Positions 28,797 to 32,142 of a stretch of DNA of 32,142 nucleotides are shown here, in pieces. Location: positions 1-32,142 of the forward strand of contig JAESQU010000042.1 of the NCBI GenBank assembly GCA_016764995.1, read 5' to 3'. A model generated the notes under the pieces. It made no database searches. It saw only the letters and a list, made by a program, of their open reading frames with translations, and was not told where the DNA came from. The DNA is from SAR324 cluster bacterium. Lineage in GTDB: Bacteria; SAR324; NAC60-12. The stretch's first letter is position 1. The number at the start of each line of letters is the position of its first letter. The translations under genes were made by a program, and so were the position numbers.

Positions 28797-29177
28797 ATGA
28801 ATGTACATCAAACAAGTTCCGTATTTCAGCAGAGAAATTCAGTTTCCGGAAATGAACAAAGTACTTCCGTTTCAAGCAATCAAAGACTTTCATTTGAAAA
28901 TATTCGTGTTTTTCGTCAACACTTTGAACAAGGATCCACCCCGTTGCGTTCCGTTTTGGGAGATGCCCAACATCAGACAATGATGGTTGCAATGTATGAA
29001 GGAACAGAAAAATTGCTGAATCAGGATGTTTCACAATTTGCTGTGCTGGAATATCTGGAAGGACTGAAATTGACTGCCCAGAAATTACGCCAACAAGGTA
29101 TTTCCGGAGATCAATTCAGAACTACTTTGCTGGAACATGCTGTCTCAACTGTCAATAATCTTGTCCGTTCTTCCTGA
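28797..29177 (+). CDS. Small protein of unknown function
   Basis: ORF 28722..29177; alternative ATG 28797 gives MNVHQTSSVFQQRNSVSGNEQ...LLNQDVSQFAVLEYLEGLKLTAQKLRQQGISGDQFRTTLLEHAVSTVNNLVRSS. No competing ORF of comparable quality over its length. Confidence 0.5.
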   Translation: MNVHQTSSVFQQRNSVSGNEQSTSVSSNQRLSFENIRVFRQHFEQGSTPLRSVLGDAQHQTMMVAMYEGTEKLLNQDVSQFAVLEYLEGLKLTAQKLRQQGISGDQFRTTLLEHAVSTVNNLVRSS

Positions 29178-29182
29178 ATTCC

Positions 29183-30541
29183 TCAGGTTCCGCTCACTGC
29201 CATTTTATCAATTTTAAAAGCCGGAGTGAGAATAGAACTTCGTTCGTCAACTTCACTACCGATCATTTTCAAATTCTTCAGCATTTCATTAAAAGTTCCA
29301 GCAATAGTAAATTCACTTACCGGCTCCGCCAATTTTCCGTCACGAATCCATATCCCCTGCGCACCCCGTGAAAAATCCCCTGTTACTATATTTGCTCCCT
29401 GTCCGGACATAGAGGTTAAATACAAACCGTTTTTGACACTTGCGATCAACTCCTCTTCAGGATAATCACCAAGTTTCAGGATAAGATTTGAAATTCCACC
29501 TGAGTGACCGTTGGAAATCATTCCTAACTTGTTTGCAGAATATGTCGAAAGCATATAATTTTTGAGTACACCTTTTTCAATCAAAACCAGCGGTTTAGCC
29601 TTCACACCTTCGCTGTCAAAGTGACGGCTTCCGAGTTTTCCTGGAAGCAAAGGATCATCAATTAAATTGATTTTCGAATCTGCAATTGACTCATTGAGCT
29701 TGTTCAAAAGAAATGATTGCTGACGAAAAAGATTTTCGCCCATGAGCGCCGATGCGATTTTACCCAGAAAACTTTGAGCCATTTCTGAGCAGAAAACAAC
29801 AGGAACTTCCTGACTGACCGGTTTTATTGCACCTAATTTACGTAAAGTTCTCAGGCACGCTTTATCAACAATTTCCTGTGATGGTGTCAAATTCTTGTGA
29901 AAGCGGGCCGCGCTGTACCAACCGTCAGTTTGTTTCCGGCCAATATTTGTTGAGTCGCTGTTTCCATTGGAAGTTGATTCAATATCGTCAGCAATCATCG
30001 AAACTCCCAGACTAAAGAGAGTCTTGGTTTCACCTTCTAAAAATCCGTTGGAATCAGCATGAACCATATAAGAAATGCTGTCGGCATAAAAGGCTTGATC
30101 GGTTCTTAATCTTTGATCTGAATCCAAACTCAATTTTTCCAAATCAAGTGGAATATTTACTTTTTCAGCTGAGCCGAGTTTGTCAAAATCAGGATCATTA
30201 AATTCTAAATTTATAGACGCGCGTCCTTGCAATTTTGGATCAGGAAGGCTGTAAAATTCATCTATTCCCATGTAAGGCAATGCCTGCAATGTAGAACGTA
30301 TTAAGGGCGCCAGAGTCTCTATTCTCAAATCATTTGAGGAAACAGTTGAGCGCCGTTTGTTTTTTGAAACTGTGAGGTGAATTCCTGAAGAACCTGATTC
30401 CTGAAGTGATTCAATTTTCTGCTCACGTACATCAACCTGAAACGAAGTCGAGTTCGCAAGCGAAACTGAAACTTGTTCGGCGCCAAATTCTTGCGCAAGA
30501 TCTATGATGTCTTTTGCAATAGTTTTATGTTTTTCTAACAT
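29183..30541 (-). CDS. pmbA: PmbA/TldD-family metallopeptidase-like protein
   Basis: 452 aa; EFGAEQVSVSLANSTSFQVDVREQKIESLQESGSSGIHLTVSKNKRRSTVSSNDL; SRHFDSEGVKAKPLVLIEKGVLKNYMLSTYSANKLGMISNGHSGG; GANIVTGDFSRGAQGIWIRDGKLAEPVSEFTIAGTFNEML. Confidence 0.92.
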   Translation of the reverse strand: MLEKHKTIAKDIIDLAQEFGAEQVSVSLANSTSFQVDVREQKIESLQESGSSGIHLTVSKNKRRSTVSSNDLRIETLAPLIRSTLQALPYMGIDEFYSLPDPKLQGRASINLEFNDPDFDKLGSAEKVNIPLDLEKLSLDSDQRLRTDQAFYADSISYMVHADSNGFLEGETKTLFSLGVSMIADDIESTSNGNSDSTNIGRKQTDGWYSAARFHKNLTPSQEIVDKACLRTLRKLGAIKPVSQEVPVVFCSEMAQSFLGKIASALMGENLFRQQSFLLNKLNESIADSKINLIDDPLLPGKLGSRHFDSEGVKAKPLVLIEKGVLKNYMLSTYSANKLGMISNGHSGGISNLILKLGDYPEEELIASVKNGLYLTSMSGQGANIVTGDFSRGAQGIWIRDGKLAEPVSEFTIAGTFNEMLKNLKMIGSEVDERSSILTPAFKIDKMAVSGT

Positions 30542-30580
30542 ATTGTCAGTTTTCTAAGGCTTACTTAAAATATTCTTTTT

Positions 30581-30687
30581 GTCATCCCGGACTTGATCGG
30601 GGATCCAGATTTCAAATCCGGTTGAGTACAATAATTTAGGTAGTTCCCCTGGATTCGGGGTCTACACTTAACTTCGCTCGAAATGAC
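30581..30687. repeat. Imperfect inverted-repeat intergenic element (candidate dispersed palindromic repeat)
   Basis: GTCATCCCGGACTTGATCGGGGATCCAG... and ...CCCCTGGATTCGGGGTC...GAAATGAC; terminal GTCAT/ATGAC and inner GGATCCAG/CTGGATTC pair. Located between pmbA and the tRNA. Confidence 0.4.
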
Positions 30688-30830
30688 TCGGTTTTAAAGC
30701 TTTTTCAGCTTAATCAAAAACACAAAATGTTGTCTTGATTTATACATAAATATCAGGGCTTAATAGTAGCATAACTTCAAACAGTCACAAGTCTGTACAG
30801 CTTTAGTCCTTTCCTCTAAAAACTCAAGCT

Positions 30831-30906
30831 GCTCCCATAGTTTAACTGGATAAAATAGGGGTTTCCTAAACCCTAGCTCCGTGTTCGAGTCACGGTGGGA
30901 GCACCA
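30831..30906 (+). tRNA. tRNA-Arg (anticodon CCU), CCA encoded
   Basis: GCTCCCA/TGGGAGC acceptor stem, D-arm AGTTTAACTGGATAAAATA, anticodon loop TTCCTAA closed by GGGGT/ACCCT, T-arm CCGTG TTCGAGT CACGG, A discriminator plus CCA. Confidence 0.93.
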
Positions 30907-30931
30907 TGCAATAACAGTTACTTAGCAACAT

Positions 30932-32071
30932 CTACACATTACTTGTTTTTGCCGTGGTGTCCATATAGGTGTCCATCGTTCCGGTTGTTCCTTGCTTTAA
31001 GTCGAGCCATTTCATACCCCTCATTTCTTCTTCTGTGACCAAATTGTACCGTTGAAATGCAATATCCGTTTTGTGTCCGGATGCTGCTTTGATGGTATAG
31101 TGATCATTTCCTGCAAGACGAAGGTTGTTGATTGCGCAATGCCTAAGATCATGGAAAGTAAAGTCAACTATTCCAGCAGCTTCTAAAGCCTTATTGTACG
31201 CTTTTCTGTTAAATCTCCTGCTCTGACCAAAAACATACCCACCATGTATCGGACGAGGAATACAACGAAAGAAGTCAATAATCCGTGGATGTAAAGGAAT
31301 CACCCGACCAGTTTTATTTTTTGTGCGTTGTCCGCCAAGTCTAATAAATCCCGTTTTAAGGTCTATTTCTTGCCAAGTGAGGTCCAAAATTTCCGCCTGT
31401 CGCATGGGCAGATAGTACGCAATCAGAACAAGCCCTTTTAAGGACTCAGGGCAATGTTGATACAACATTTCAAACTCTTCAGGAATCAACACCCGTTCTC
31501 GAACATTGTTTTCTTCAAGGTGTCTTACACGCCCTATCAGGTTAGTTTCAATCTTTGAATGGTCAAGAGCTTTGTTCAGCATTGCTTTAAGGTTGGTCAC
31601 ATCCCTGTTTACTGTGGAAGGTTTAACAGGCCGGCCTTTGCGTTTTGAAATTTCAGTCAGTCGCTTTTTTCGGAATAATTCAAGACGGTTCTGTGTCAGC
31701 TGACTTACCGGAATATCACCAATGCCATCTACACAAATTCTTAGACATTTTTTAATACTTGAAAAACTACGTCTTTGCTTCACTTCAGATAATTCAAGAT
31801 ATCAATCTCTAAGATTCCCAAGAGTAATTAAAGTGTTCTTATTTTTACGGATATTCCTTCCCTCAGCTTTGGCCGTCTGGACTTCCCGAAAACGATTCTC
31901 AGCAGCTTGTTTACTTCGTCCGATCCTCTCACGAACACGCCTTCCATTTTCATAATACTCAATCCAATAGTTCTTTGAGGCAGCTTTCTGGACATTATGA
32001 CCACATTTACATAGTTTTCTTTTTAGTCCTCCTCTATTTTTGCAGGCAGGACATTCAACCAATATTCCCAT
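30932..32071 (-). pseudogene. Tyrosine-type site-specific integrase with N-terminal zinc-ribbon, interrupted by in-frame TGA at 31802-31804
   Basis: ORFs 31802..32113 and 30932..31783 are in the same frame (joining codons YLELSE). Catalytic R (YYLPMRQAEIL), K (TKNKTGRVIPL), HxxR (FHDLRHCAI), H (AASGHKT), Y (IAFQRYNLV). N-term CPACKNRGG...CKCG then YWIEYYENGRRVRERIGRSKQAAENRFREVQTAKAEGR. Confidence 0.82.
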
Positions 32072-32142
32072 GATAACCCCTCTATAATTACAGTTTAAGT
32101 AAAAGTTGAACAATTTCGATATCCAGAGTGATTAGTTTCTTA

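Noticed and set aside
31802-31804. Reassigned genetic code (UGA = Trp) or selenocysteine
   Set aside because: Trp is encoded by TGG throughout the window and TGA terminates normal genes such as fliL; a simple nonsense lesion is more economical.

Overview
This is an AT-rich bacterial chromosomal window, probably from a flagellated Gram-negative of the deltaproteobacteria/SAR324 type (taxon is inference). It reads mostly as housekeeping genes. In order: 2-oxoacid:ferredoxin oxidoreductase beta (partial, missing from the ORF track) and alpha; a DMT-family permease with an in-frame stop; a rhodanese-type sulfurtransferase; an exported protein with twelve 18-aa tandem repeats; PEP carboxykinase; Xaa-Pro aminopeptidase; IspE; a lytic transglycosylase lipoprotein; a flagellar block (FliL, FliL paralogue, FliN, FliO, FliP, FliQ); Lon; TauE/SafE permease; uridine kinase. 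Then comes the accessory part: a STAS-TM-ankyrin protein divergent from a four-gene operon (22111-27609). After that: a GT9 heptosyltransferase-like protein, a small orphan ORF, PmbA/TldD, tRNA-Arg(CCU), and a tyrosine integrase interrupted by an in-frame TGA at the window end. The most exciting candidate is the four-gene operon. It encodes an outer-membrane-type protein, a lipoprotein with two FliF-like ring-building modules plus a TPR, an exported protein with one such module plus a TPR, and a membrane protein that looks like a natural FliF(RBM)-TM-FliG(N-M-C) fusion. I interpret it as an undescribed FliF/FliG-derived envelope ring assembly, separate from the canonical flagellar genes. A second unlisted signal is strong over-representation of the palindrome TCCGGA, about 70 copies by eye, in all three codon phases. 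All homology calls are from reading motifs; no searches were run.
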